A stretch of 64,000 nt of DNA, from assembly GCF_900182635.1 (NCBI RefSeq), contig NZ_FXTD01000005.1, forward strand, positions 124,001 to 188,000. Reading direction: 5' to 3'. Source of the stretch: Halorubrum cibi. Its GTDB lineage: Archaea; Halobacteriota; Halobacteria; Halobacteriales; Haloferacaceae. A model generated the notes under the pieces. The model had not been told where the DNA came from, did not search any database, and saw only the letters and a list, made by a program, of their open reading frames with translations. Shown in pieces: positions 35,886 through 44,221 of this stretch (the stretch's first letter is position 1; each line of letters opens with the position of its first letter). The translations under genes were made by a program, and so were the position numbers.

Positions 35886-37091
35886 ATGGGACGATTCCAC
35901 GGGCGGCGATCGCGGGAGACGGTGTCCTACGAGCCCGCGAGCGTCAAAGAGCTCCTCGTGGAGATGAAGGACACCGCGGAGCTCCTCATCGACTTGTCGT
36001 ACTCGGCGGTGCTTCACGCCAGCCCCTCGGTCGCACGCGAGGTCGTCGAACTCGAACACCGGATGGACGTCCTCCAGATGCGCGCCCGGATGAGCCTCAT
36101 GCTCGCGGCGCGAAACCCCAACGAGGCGGAGACGCTCGCACCCGTGCTCGGCGTCGTCGCCGCCGCGGACAAGGTGTCCGGAGCCGCCGGCGACATCGCG
36201 AAGATCGTGATCGAGGAGATCGGGCTTCCGGAGGCGATGCGCGGCGCGCTCACCGAGGGCGTCGAGACGCTCGTCCGCGGCACCGTCGCCGACGAGTCGA
36301 CCTACAGCGGTCGAACGCTTCGGGACGTCGATCTCGAATCCGAGACGGGCGTCCGGGTGATCGCCATCCATCGCGGAGACGACTGGATCCTCAACCCCGG
36401 CCCGACGACCCGACTGAAACGCGGCGACGTGACGCTGCTTCGGGGGCCGGAGGGCGGCGTCGCGGAGGTACATCCGACGCTGACGGGCGAGCCGTTCGAA
36501 CTCGACGACGCGCCGGAGCCCGCGATCGACGACCTCGAGCGCGCGGTCGATTCGATCGTGTTGATGAAGAACCTCTCCGAACTCGCCGTCGATCTGGCCT
36601 ACGGCTCCGTGCTCTTCGACAACGAGGAGCTCGCCGAGGAGGTGAGTAACCTCGAGATCGAAGTCGACGCGCTCCAGTCGCGGTTCGAGGCGTGGACCCT
36701 GCGAGCGGCCAAGGAGGCGGAGGACCCGGTTTCGCTTCGGGGGCTCATCCACCTCGGGGTCGCGACCGAGGAGATCTCGGACGCCGCCCTCCAGATCACC
36801 GAGGGCGTGATACGCGACATCGGCGTCCACCCCGTCGTCGAGATGGCCGTCAAGGAGTCCGACGAGATCATCACCCGAACCCGGGTCGGTCGCGGCAGCG
36901 AACTCGCCGGAACTCGGATCGAAGCCGGCGTCCCGGCGACCGAGATCGCCACGAGCGTGCTCGCCATCCGCCGCCCCGACGAGGGGTGGCTCGTCGGCCC
37001 CGACCTCGACACCACGATCCGCGCCGGCGACGCGATCATCTCGAAGGGGACGCGGACCTCCGCCGCGGAGTTCGCGGCCCTGGCGACGTGA
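35886..37091 (+). CDS. PhoU-RCK_C-PhoU-RCK_C protein, probable K+ channel/transport regulator
   Basis: A 401-residue soluble protein with two similar halves. Each half has a PhoU-like helical domain (~15-110 and ~205-300) followed by an RCK_C/TrkA_C domain (~125-195 and ~325-395). The repeats are visible as MKDTAELLIDLSYSAVLH versus MKNLSELAVDLAYGSVLF, and as GRTLRDVDLESETGVRVIAIHR versus GTRIEAGVPATEIATSVLAIRR. RCK_C domains bind ligands such as c-di-AMP or ions in K+ channels. No membrane segment is present, so it must act with another protein. Its stop overlaps the GTG of the next gene (GTGA). Confidence 0.9.
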   Translation: MGRFHGRRSRETVSYEPASVKELLVEMKDTAELLIDLSYSAVLHASPSVAREVVELEHRMDVLQMRARMSLMLAARNPNEAETLAPVLGVVAAADKVSGAAGDIAKIVIEEIGLPEAMRGALTEGVETLVRGTVADESTYSGRTLRDVDLESETGVRVIAIHRGDDWILNPGPTTRLKRGDVTLLRGPEGGVAEVHPTLTGEPFELDDAPEPAIDDLERAVDSIVLMKNLSELAVDLAYGSVLFDNEELAEEVSNLEIEVDALQSRFEAWTLRAAKEAEDPVSLRGLIHLGVATEEISDAALQITEGVIRDIGVHPVVEMAVKESDEIITRTRVGRGSELAGTRIEAGVPATEIATSVLAIRRPDEGWLVGPDLDTTIRAGDAIISKGTRTSAAEFAALAT

Positions 37092-37462
37092 CCCCGACGA
37101 CCCGCCCCGTCCGACGCTACTACGAGGCGATAGACGCCGGCGAGTACGACCGGCTCGCGGCCCTCCTCGACCCGAGCTTCGTCCACCGCCGACCCGACCG
37201 CACGCTCGAGGGACGCGACCGGTTCGTCGCGTTCATGCGGGACGAGCGACCGATGACCGACACCGAACACGTCGTCGACGCGGTGTACGAGTCGGATCCC
37301 GACGGCGACGACCCGCCGAATCCCGCCGGCCCTACGGGCGTGGCGGTCCAGGGACGGCTCCTCGACGCGGACGGCGACGAGCTGTTCGCGTTCGTCGACG
37401 TCTTCGACGTCGAGGACGGTCGGCTGACCGCGCTGCGGACGTACGTCCGGACGGACGGGTAG
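37088..37462 (+). CDS. SnoaL/NTF2-like small protein
   Basis: A 124-residue NTF2-fold protein: VRRYYEAIDAGEYDRLAALLDPSFVHRRPDRTLEGRDRFVAFMRDE (in part) is the typical SnoaL beginning, and the strands VAVQGRLLDADGDELFAFVDVFDVEDGRL follow. Such proteins bind or isomerise small hydrophobic ligands; the ligand here is unknown. GTG at 37088 overlaps the end of the PhoU-RCK_C gene by 4 nt, so both are in one operon. It converges with arcS, 33 nt apart. Confidence 0.85.
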   Translation: MTPTTRPVRRYYEAIDAGEYDRLAALLDPSFVHRRPDRTLEGRDRFVAFMRDERPMTDTEHVVDAVYESDPDGDDPPNPAGPTGVAVQGRLLDADGDELFAFVDVFDVEDGRLTALRTYVRTDG

Positions 37463-37495
37463 TCCCCGAACTCTCGTCGACCGCGGCGCGGTTGC

Positions 37496-39322
37496 CTACT
37501 TCTCGTCGACGTGGCGCACCTCGCTGGCGACGCCGCGGGTCGACTCGACCATCTCCGGGCCGGACATCTCCGCGCGGCCGACCGCGAACGCCCTCGGCCC
37601 CTCGATCACGACCTCGTCGCCGACGCGGATCCCGTCGTCGGCGTCGACGACGCCCGGCGCGAGCACGGAGCCGTGCGGGACGAAGGAGTCGATCTCGACG
37701 CGCTTCGTCGGCGCGTCGCTCTCGACCCACCGGCGCGCGCCTTCGAGCGTGAACGAAAGGGTGCCGTACTGCGGAACCATGGTCGCGAGCTGTGCGCCCG
37801 GCTCGCCCTCGCGGCCGGCGTCGGGGTCGTCGCCCCACACCTGGAGCTTGGGGTAGCGGCCCGTAGTGCGGATCGCGTCGCCGGCGTCGTCGCTCCCGTC
37901 ACCGTCGCCGGGGCCGCCGAACAGGTCGTCGCCCGCGCCGTCGCCGAGGAGGTAGTCGGCGATCGCCTTCACCGTGTTGTGCTCGCGCTCGCGCTTGCTG
38001 TATGCGGGCTCGCCGTCGAGCGCGGCGTTCAACTCCCCCAGCGACTCGTCGGTCGTCGGGTGGTCGACGCAGGTGTACTCGAAGGGAACGTCGATCTCGG
38101 GATCGGCTTCGACGCGCTCGCACACCTCGCGGTAGCCGTGTTCCGGGACGTGCGCGATCACGCGGGAGTACTCGTTCCGAGTCAGATACCGGCGGAGCAC
38201 CTCGGCGACGAACCCGATCTCGTCCTCGCTCCAGTCGCCGGTCACGACGGAGTCGTAGTGTTGGGCGGGGTAGGTCGTCTCCAGTTCCTGGGGCACCACG
38301 CCGATAGGCGAGGTCATCGAGACCGTGTGGCCGCGCCACTTCACCGCGTCGTGGAACTGGCGGTGGCTCTGGGAGTCGCTGTACGGCTTCGTCGCCGAAC
38401 AGGGGACCAACACCAGCGGCTGGTCGGAAAACCGGTTCCGGTAGCGGCTCGTGACGCGGTCGGCGAACCGGCGAATCTCGACGCGGTCGAGGGTCTCGCT
38501 CGTCGCGGCCGTCACCTCGGCGTCGCGCATCAGCGGCGTCCGCTCCTCGAGGTACCCCCACTGGTCGTCGAACTCGCGGAACGCGGCGGTGAGCCACTGC
38601 TCGTGGCGCGCCTGTCCCTCGATGTAGTCCCGCAGCCTCCCGGCCCGGATCCGCTCGCGGACGCGACGGAGCTCGGCCTCCAATGCGTTCACGTTGTGTG
38701 CGGCGCAGTCGGTGCAGGTGAACTCTTCGCGGGGCGTCGCGCAGGCCGGACACGCGCACGGTAACTCCTCGAGGTCCTCGAGGAAGTGCTCGGCGTCGGC
38801 GGTGAGGTACATCCCTTGCGTCCCCTTCGTCCGCGCGAGCGAGGCGTCGACGAGGTCGACGCCGGCGTACGCGAGGAGGGCGACGTTCAGCGGCGTGGCG
38901 ACGCCCGAGAGCAGGAGCGCGGTGTCGGCCGGCAGCGCCGCCTTCGCCGAGAGGATCGCGTCGCGGAACGCCTCGCCGTGGCCGACGAATCCGGAGGCGT
39001 CCGCGAGAACGTAGGCGTCGGCACCGACGTCGCGGGGGGCCTCGCTGTCGACGACCGCGGCGGTCGGCGCGTCGATCGCGGGGTGATCCACCCGGAACGA
39101 CTCGCGCACCTCCTCGCGGGTCCCCGCCGGGAACGACCGATGCGGTAGGACGGTGAGGGCCGCCTCGTCGCCCTCGGGTACTTCGTGGTCGGCGGTCCAG
39201 AGGCTCCCCGCGTCGGCGAGGAACGGGTCCGCGAGCGCCGGCGTGGTCACCGGGTCGGCGAGCCGAAGCTCCCCGATCCGGGCCGCGCCGTCGCGCTCGT
39301 GGACCTCGAAGTGGTCGGTCAT
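37496..39322 (-). CDS. arcS: archaeosine synthase subunit alpha
   Basis: A 608-residue TGT-paralogue that acts on preQ0 at tRNA position 15, as installed by TgtA, to form archaeosine. The N-terminal half keeps the TGT barrel (MTDHFEVHERDGAARIGELRL, very like the TgtA start) and a zinc site CACPAC...CTDC near residues 190-208. The ArcS-specific motif PC-x3-KPY-x2-S-x2-H is exact in PCSATKPYSDSQSH (~305-318). The last ~80 residues are a PUA domain (VEIDSFVPHGSVLAPGVVDA). A Gly/Asp-rich linker near residues 465-485 is a halophilic insertion. tgtA lies 33 kb away in this window. Confidence 0.95.
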   Translation of the reverse strand: MTDHFEVHERDGAARIGELRLADPVTTPALADPFLADAGSLWTADHEVPEGDEAALTVLPHRSFPAGTREEVRESFRVDHPAIDAPTAAVVDSEAPRDVGADAYVLADASGFVGHGEAFRDAILSAKAALPADTALLLSGVATPLNVALLAYAGVDLVDASLARTKGTQGMYLTADAEHFLEDLEELPCACPACATPREEFTCTDCAAHNVNALEAELRRVRERIRAGRLRDYIEGQARHEQWLTAAFREFDDQWGYLEERTPLMRDAEVTAATSETLDRVEIRRFADRVTSRYRNRFSDQPLVLVPCSATKPYSDSQSHRQFHDAVKWRGHTVSMTSPIGVVPQELETTYPAQHYDSVVTGDWSEDEIGFVAEVLRRYLTRNEYSRVIAHVPEHGYREVCERVEADPEIDVPFEYTCVDHPTTDESLGELNAALDGEPAYSKREREHNTVKAIADYLLGDGAGDDLFGGPGDGDGSDDAGDAIRTTGRYPKLQVWGDDPDAGREGEPGAQLATMVPQYGTLSFTLEGARRWVESDAPTKRVEIDSFVPHGSVLAPGVVDADDGIRVGDEVVIEGPRAFAVGRAEMSGPEMVESTRGVASEVRHVDEK

Positions 39323-39390
39323 ACGTCCCCTCGCCGGGGGACGCTCAACTCTCTTGTGTTCCGAGTTCCGTCGCGTTCCGCGCTCGGCGA

Positions 39391-40437
39391 TCAGTACCCG
39401 CGCGTGATGAGGTAGTCCGCGAGATCCTCGAGCAGCGCCCGAGAGTCGCTCTCGGGAAGCACCTGGAGGTGCTCCTTCGAGCGAGCGGTGAGGTCCGCAG
39501 CGGTCTCGCGGGCGTACGCGATCGAGCCGGCCTCCTCGAGGACGGCCACCGCCTCGTCGACCTCCTCCTCCGTCACCTCGGCGGGCGTCTCGGCGTCGAC
39601 GAGGCCGTCGACGTCGACGCCCTCCTGACGGGCGTGAAGCGTGATCAGCGTCTCCTTCCCCTCGACGAGGTCGGACCCGCGCTGTTTGCCGAGCTCCTCG
39701 GAGGGGACGGTGAGATCGAGCACGTCGTCCTGGATCTGGAAGGCCCGACCGGAGTCGATCCCGTACTGATACAGGGCGTCCGACGTCTCGTCGTCGGCAC
39801 CGAGCAGGACCGCCGCGGTCGAGGCCGCGGCCCCGTACAGCACGGCGGTCTTCAACTCGACCATCTCGAGGTACTCCTCGGGAAGGATGTCGTCGCGGGA
39901 CTCGAAGGCGACGTCGAGCGCCTGGCCCTCACAGATCTGCGTACACGTCGACGCGAGAAGCCGCATCGCCTCCAGGCCGTCGGCCGGGTCCGCCCCGGTC
40001 TCGCTCATGATCTCGAACGCCTTCGAGTACAGCGTGTCGCCGGCGAGGATCGCCGTCGACACGTCGTACTTCTCGTGGACGGCGGGCACGCCGCGCCGGA
40101 GGTCGTCCTCGTCCATGATGTCGTCGTGGATCAGCGTGAACGACTGGATCACCTCGATCGCGACGGCCGCTCGCATGACGTCGACGGGCTCGCCGTCGAG
40201 CGCGTCGAACTCTCGGAAGTCGGCGCTCATCGGCGCGATTCCGGCGACGGCTTCGGCCGCCAGCGTCGTGACCGTCGGTCGGAGCCGCTTGCCGCCCGCC
40301 TCGAGGATGTACCGGGACGCCTCGTAGAGCCGTTCCGGGCGCTGTACGGGTAACTCCTCGTCGATAGCGGCGTTGACCAGGTCGCGCCGCTCGCGGATGG
40401 CGTCGAGCACCCGCGCCTCCGTCGTCTCGGTCGTCAT
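39391..40437 (-). CDS. idsA: geranylgeranyl diphosphate synthase (polyprenyl synthase)
   Basis: A 348-residue trans-prenyltransferase that builds the C20 chains of archaeal lipids (a C25 product is also possible in haloarchaea). The first Asp-rich motif is HDDIMDEDD (~residues 106-114), the second is QIQDDVLD (~238-245), and GGKRLRP (~49-55) binds the diphosphate. The length is typical. The ATG overlaps the RNase J stop by 4 nt, so it is translated after RNase J. This RNase J-GGPP synthase pairing is common in Euryarchaeota. Confidence 0.93.
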   Translation of the reverse strand: MTTETTEARVLDAIRERRDLVNAAIDEELPVQRPERLYEASRYILEAGGKRLRPTVTTLAAEAVAGIAPMSADFREFDALDGEPVDVMRAAVAIEVIQSFTLIHDDIMDEDDLRRGVPAVHEKYDVSTAILAGDTLYSKAFEIMSETGADPADGLEAMRLLASTCTQICEGQALDVAFESRDDILPEEYLEMVELKTAVLYGAAASTAAVLLGADDETSDALYQYGIDSGRAFQIQDDVLDLTVPSEELGKQRGSDLVEGKETLITLHARQEGVDVDGLVDAETPAEVTEEEVDEAVAVLEEAGSIAYARETAADLTARSKEHLQVLPESDSRALLEDLADYLITRGY

Positions 40438-41786
40438 TCGACTATCTGGACGGTGTTGCCGTTCTGCGTGACGTGGAGGTCACGACCGAGCTTGTACCCC
40501 TGCGACTTCGCGAGCCCGACGTACGGCGAGAACCCCTTCAGGTCCTGGTGGCCCGGGATGACGTGTTGGGGCTGAAGCGTGTCCAGCATCTCGAAGTGCC
40601 CCTCCTCGCGGAGGTGGCCGGAGACGTGGATGTCGTCGAAGATGCGGGCGCCCTGCATCCGGAGCAACTGCTCGGACTGGTACCGCTGGCCCTCGTTGGT
40701 CGGCTCGGGGATGATCCCCGCGCTGAAGACGACCTTGTCGCCGTTCTCCAGCTCGTAGGGCGTCTCGCCGCGACCCATCCGGGTCAACATCGCGCGCGGC
40801 TCGCCCTGGTGGCCCGTCACGATGGGGAGGAAGTTGCCCTTCCCCTCCTTCATGATCCGCTTGAACGCGCGGTCGACGGACTTCCGGTGACCGTACATCC
40901 CGACGTCGCCCTGGAAGTCGACGAAGTCGAGTCGCTCCGCAGTGCCGGAGTACTTCTCCATCGAGCGGCCGAGCAGCACGGGCTGGCGGCCGATCTCGCG
41001 GGCGAACTCCACGAGCGACTTCACGCGGGCGATGTGCGAGGAGAACGTCGTGGCGACGATCCCGCCGGAGTAGTCCTCGATCGAGTTGAGGGTGTCGTGG
41101 AGGTGCTTGCGAGCGACCGACTCGGAGGGCGTCCGGCCCTTCCGACCCGCGTTCGTACAGTCCTCGATGTAACAGAGGACGCCCTCGTCCTGCCGGCCGA
41201 TCTCCGCGAACCGGTCCATGTCGATCGGGTCGCCGATGACCGGCGTGTGGTCCATCCGCTTGTCGAGCCCGTAGACGATCGCGCCCTCGGGCGTGTGGAG
41301 GACGGGGTTGATCGCGTCGATGATCGAGTGGGTGACGTTGACGAACTCCATCTCGACCTGCTCGGAGTCGCCGATGGCCATCGTGCCGCCGGCCTCCATC
41401 TTCACGAGGTCGTTGTCGACCTGGAACTTGCCCTCGTCGGAGATCTGCTGTTTGACTAACTCGATCGTGTACGGGGAGGCGACGACCGGCGCGTCGTACC
41501 GGTGGGCGAGCTTCGGGATCGCCGCGATGTGGTCGAGATGACCGTGCGTCGGCACGATCGCCTGGACGTCGCCCTCCAGGTCGCTCATGATCCGGTCGTC
41601 CGGGATCGCTCCCATGTCGATCAGATCGAGGCTGTGCATCTTCTCGGTCTCCACGTTGTCGTGGATGAGGACCTTACTGAGGTTCAGGCCCATGTCGAAG
41701 ATGACGATGTCCTCGCCCGCACGGACCGCCGTCATCTGTCGACCGACCTCTTCGTATCCGCCGATTGTCGCGATTTCGATTTCCAT
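40434..41786 (-). CDS. rnj: ribonuclease J (archaeal metallo-beta-lactamase exonuclease)
   Basis: A 450-residue beta-CASP metallo-beta-lactamase nuclease. The Zn motif [14 protein letters not shown] is near residues 80-93, with further ligands in [13 protein letters not shown] and [11 protein letters not shown]. The beta-CASP part has [14 protein letters not shown] and [13 protein letters not shown]. Archaeal RNase J is a processive 5'-3' RNA exonuclease active in RNA decay. No signal peptide is present; it is cytoplasmic. It is the first gene of the operon with the prenyl synthase. Its upstream 302-nt region is long for this genome and contains a TTAAAA box inside an inverted repeat, suggesting a 5' leader of ~140 nt. 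Confidence 0.94.
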   Translation of the reverse strand: MEIEIATIGGYEEVGRQMTAVRAGEDIVIFDMGLNLSKVLIHDNVETEKMHSLDLIDMGAIPDDRIMSDLEGDVQAIVPTHGHLDHIAAIPKLAHRYDAPVVASPYTIELVKQQISDEGKFQVDNDLVKMEAGGTMAIGDSEQVEMEFVNVTHSIIDAINPVLHTPEGAIVYGLDKRMDHTPVIGDPIDMDRFAEIGRQDEGVLCYIEDCTNAGRKGRTPSESVARKHLHDTLNSIEDYSGGIVATTFSSHIARVKSLVEFAREIGRQPVLLGRSMEKYSGTAERLDFVDFQGDVGMYGHRKSVDRAFKRIMKEGKGNFLPIVTGHQGEPRAMLTRMGRGETPYELENGDKVVFSAGIIPEPTNEGQRYQSEQLLRMQGARIFDDIHVSGHLREEGHFEMLDTLQPQHVIPGHQDLKGFSPYVGLAKSQGYKLGRDLHVTQNGNTVQIVE

Positions 41787-41950
41787 GGTGTGTGTCTTCG
41801 AGCGCCGTCTTCCGACGCTCTGTCACTGATTCCCCGCAAAGGAGCCGTCAGCCCCGGCGTCTAACCGCGTGTCGGTGAAGGCCCCGCTACGGCCGAGCCG
41901 GCGTCGGCTCACCGTGTCCCGCGGGAGTGTGGTGTTCGCCGATACACCGT

Positions 41951-41967
41951 GACGTGTTAAAAACGTC
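41951..41967. promoter_or_regulatory. inverted repeat around a TATA-like element upstream of rnj
   Basis: GACGT (41951-41955) and ACGTC (41963-41967) flank GTTAAAA. It could be a promoter with an operator; orientation is not certain. Confidence 0.35.
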
Positions 41968-42053
41968 CGGGTTCGACGGCGCGGCGAGGCAACGGCGACG
42001 CCGGGAGCGTGGGAGAGAACTCCTCGCATTCGGTCGAAGCGCCCGTCTCCCGG

Positions 42054-42064
42054 TATTTTTAATA
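42054..42064 (+). promoter_or_regulatory. TATA box of the lsm-rpl37e operon
   Basis: TATTTTTAATA is centred about 28-30 nt before ATG 42089, giving a leaderless lsm mRNA. Confidence 0.65.
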
Positions 42065-42088
42065 GCGCGACGGGAGGCGGTAGGGACA

Positions 42089-42331
42089 ATGAGTGGACGA
42101 CCCCTCGACGTGCTCGAAGCGTCGCTCGAGGACCCCGTGACGGTACACCTCAAGGACGGCACGACCTACTACGGCGTCCTGGCCGGCTACGACCAGCACA
42201 TGAACGTCGTCATCGAACCCGAGTCGGGCGTGAACGACCGCGTCGACGACGATCTCGACGGCGAGTTCGCCGTCGCGATCGAAGACACAACGATTATACG
42301 CGGCGATAACGTCGTTTCCATCAAAGCATGA
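42089..42331 (+). CDS. lsm: Lsm (archaeal Sm-like) RNA-binding protein
   Basis: An 80-residue Sm-fold protein that forms a heptameric ring binding U-rich RNA and small RNAs. Sm1 is visible as [28 protein letters not shown], and Sm2 as [12 protein letters not shown] at the end. The length is normal. Its stop overlaps the start of rpl37e by 4 nt (ATGA). This lsm-L37e overlap is a known, conserved feature in haloarchaea. The leaderless promoter is strong by TATA quality. Confidence 0.95.
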   Translation: MSGRPLDVLEASLEDPVTVHLKDGTTYYGVLAGYDQHMNVVIEPESGVNDRVDDDLDGEFAVAIEDTTIIRGDNVVSIKA

Positions 42332-42504
42332 CCGGCTCCGGTACGCCCTCTCAAGGGAAGAAGAACAAGACGGTTCACGTGAAGTGCCGCCGCTGTGGCG
42401 AGAAGTCCTACCACCTCACGAAGGAGCGGTGCTCCTCGTGCGGCTTCGGGAAGTCCGCGAAGCGCCGCGACTACGCCTGGCAGTCGAAGGCCGGCGACAA
42501 CTGA
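42328..42504 (+). CDS. rpl37e: 50S ribosomal protein L37e
   Basis: A 58-residue zinc-binding ribosomal protein. [20 protein letters not shown] at the start, then [20 protein letters not shown] with two CxxC pairs for zinc, and a basic end ([17 protein letters not shown]). It is part of the large subunit near the 23S rRNA core. It follows lsm with a 4-nt overlap, so both are translated from one mRNA. Confidence 0.96.
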   Translation: MTGSGTPSQGKKNKTVHVKCRRCGEKSYHLTKERCSSCGFGKSAKRRDYAWQSKAGDN

Positions 42505-42643
42505 GGTCTCGCGGTTTCTCCGTATCGTTCCGGATCCCGCCAGCCGCGGCTCTCCCTCGAAACGCTTCCGTATGTCGTCACGGATCACCCACCGATCCCG
42601 CCGCGAGCCCAACGGTTAACGACGGGAACCTCCGATCCGGGAC

Positions 42644-43669
42644 ATGGACCTCTCGATCGTCGATCTCTCGCCGATTCCCGAGGTCGGAACCGCGGCCGAC
42701 GCCTACGCCAACACCGTCGAGGCCGCGAAGCGGGCTGAACGGCTCGGATACTCGCGGTTTTGGGTTGCCGAGCACCACGGAATGGGCGGGCGACTCGCGG
42801 GAACGACCCCGGAGGTGCTCCTCGGACGGCTCGCGGCCGCCACGGACTCGATCCGGATCGGGTCGGGCGCCGTCCTCCTCAATCACTACAGCCCGTTCAA
42901 GGTCGCCGAGGTCTTCGGCGCGCTCGACGGGCTCGCGCCGGGGCGGATCGACGCCGGCCTGGGCCGCGCCAACGGGTCGCCCGCGGCCGATCGCGCGCTC
43001 GGCACGGACCGACGGGTGGCGGATCCCGACGGGGACCACACGGAGAAGATCCGCGCGGTGATCAACCACCTGTACGACGCCTTCCCCGAAGATCACGCGT
43101 ACGCCGACCTCGAGATCCCCCGGTCCGGGGCGGCTCCGCCGGTCCCCTGGGTGCTCGGGTCGAGCCCGTCGAGCGCGGAGATCGCGGGGAAACTCGGCGC
43201 GCGGTACTGCTTCGCGGCGTTCATCCGGCCCGGCCACGCCGAGGCCGCCTTCGAGACGTACCGCGAGCACTTCGAACCCTCCGAAGTGACCGACGGCCCC
43301 GACGAACCGCACGGAACCCTCGCGGTCAACGCGGTCGCCGCCGAGAACGACGCGGCCGCGGCCCGGCGGCGCGCGCCCGCGGAGGCGACCTACAGGCGGA
43401 TGCGACGCGGCGTGATCGGATCGACACCCTCGGTCGAGGAGGCGATCGGCGAACTGGGCGGCGTCCTCGACCCGACCCCCGCGACGCTCGACCCCGACGA
43501 GTGGCCGCGGGCGATCTCCGGCGGTCCCGAGACGATCGACGGCCTCCTCTCCCAGCTTGCCGACCGCGTCGGCGTCGACGAGGTGATGATCCAACACGTC
43601 GTCCCCGACCACGAGGACGCGCTGCGGTCACACGAACTGCTGGCGGAGGCGGTGGGGATCGACGGGTAG
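42644..43669 (+). CDS. LLM class flavin-dependent oxidoreductase
   Basis: A 341-residue bacterial-luciferase-like (alpha/beta)8 protein using FMN or F420. The N-terminal strand MDLSIVDLSPIPEVGTAADAY, RFWVAEHHGMGGRLAGTTPEVLLG (~40-63) and SIRIGSGAVLLNHYSPFKVAEVF (~72-94) are the typical MsnO8-type pattern, followed by GRIDAGLGRANGSP. The substrate is unknown. It is a single gene 139 nt after rpl37e. The length is normal, and no break is seen. Confidence 0.9.
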   Translation: MDLSIVDLSPIPEVGTAADAYANTVEAAKRAERLGYSRFWVAEHHGMGGRLAGTTPEVLLGRLAAATDSIRIGSGAVLLNHYSPFKVAEVFGALDGLAPGRIDAGLGRANGSPAADRALGTDRRVADPDGDHTEKIRAVINHLYDAFPEDHAYADLEIPRSGAAPPVPWVLGSSPSSAEIAGKLGARYCFAAFIRPGHAEAAFETYREHFEPSEVTDGPDEPHGTLAVNAVAAENDAAAARRRAPAEATYRRMRRGVIGSTPSVEEAIGELGGVLDPTPATLDPDEWPRAISGGPETIDGLLSQLADRVGVDEVMIQHVVPDHEDALRSHELLAEAVGIDG

Positions 43670-43746
43670 GACACCGGGCGGCGTTCGCTCGACTCGTCGA
43701 CGGCGATGGTCGGTCGCTCGTACTCGCCGACCGCGACGACCCTCGC

Positions 43747-43962
43747 TCACCCGCCTTCGGGCGGATTCACGAAGAGTCCCTCCAGCATCAGCGGGGCACA
43801 GGCGGCCGCGGCGATCGCGGTGGCGGCGGGCCGGCCGTCGAACGCCAGCGCGCCGGCGCCGTAGCCGGCGAGGAACAGAAGCGGCATACAGGCGAGGATC
43901 AGGTCGGCCCGCGAGAACCCGTCGGGAAGCCCAGCGAAGCGGTCCTCGACCCTCCGGGTCAC
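43747..43962 (-). CDS. small two-helix membrane protein coupled to an RHH gene
   Basis: A 71-residue protein that starts with GTG inside the stop of the preceding gene (GTGA overlap). After a short polar N-terminus (VTRRVEDRFAGLPDGFSRAD) come two hydrophobic helices, ~20-40 and ~47-65, with a short loop FDGRP. It ends NPPEGG. No family is recognised. Coupling to a ribbon-helix-helix protein suggests a small regulator/membrane-protein unit. Confidence 0.7.
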   Translation of the reverse strand: MTRRVEDRFAGLPDGFSRADLILACMPLLFLAGYGAGALAFDGRPAATAIAAAACAPLMLEGLFVNPPEGG

Positions 43963-44159
43963 TCCATGTACCCCAGCTCCCGGAGCTTCCGGGCGATCTG
44001 TTTCGCCTCTGCCTCGCCGATCTCGTCGTCCGATTCCATCTCCCGGACGACGACGTGTTTCACGAACTCCTTGACCGAGCCGAACGGTTCCTCCTCGATG
44101 TACTCCTCGACGTCCGCGACGAACTCCTTTCGCAACGAGATCGTCGTGTACTCGCTCAT
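43959..44159 (-). CDS. ribbon-helix-helix (CopG-like) protein
   Basis: A 66-residue protein with the RHH pattern: strand MSEYTTISLRKEFVADVEEYI, helix, turn GSVKEFVKHVVVREME and second helix. RHH proteins bind DNA as dimers, often as antitoxins or small regulators. The C-terminal part EAEAKQIARKLRELGYME is a short amphipathic helix that may contact a partner. It is the first gene of a two-gene unit with a small membrane protein; no toxin of a known family is adjacent. The AT-rich TCTAATTACATCTAATTAC just upstream contains a direct repeat CTAATTACA. Confidence 0.82.
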   Translation of the reverse strand: MSEYTTISLRKEFVADVEEYIEEEPFGSVKEFVKHVVVREMESDDEIGEAEAKQIARKLRELGYME

Positions 44160-44187
44160 GTGGGAGGGACCGCCGTCTCGCCACTAA

Positions 44188-44208
44188 AATCTAATTACAT
44201 CTAATTAC
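44188..44208. promoter_or_regulatory. AT-rich direct repeat upstream of the RHH gene
   Basis: TCTAATTACA is repeated as TCTAATTACG within 21 nt, about 30-50 nt before the start of the RHH gene. It is a plausible TATA region and RHH autoregulatory site. Confidence 0.4.
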
Positions 44209-44221
44209 GGCCCTCTCCAAG

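Larger units (their letters stand above)
41787..42088. other. 302-nt intergenic region between rnj and lsm
   Basis: No convincing gene is present. It contains the divergent promoters: TTTTTAATA (42056-42064) for lsm and a TTAAAA element (41957-41962) flanked by GACGT/ACGTC, which could serve rnj. The stretch nearest rnj would form a leader of about 140 nt if the latter is used. Confidence 0.5.

Noticed and set aside
41823-42089. 88-codon minus-strand ORF between rnj and lsm
   Set aside because: Arg/Thr/Ser-rich translation with no domain; it ends in the lsm promoter region and its codon use is not coding-like.
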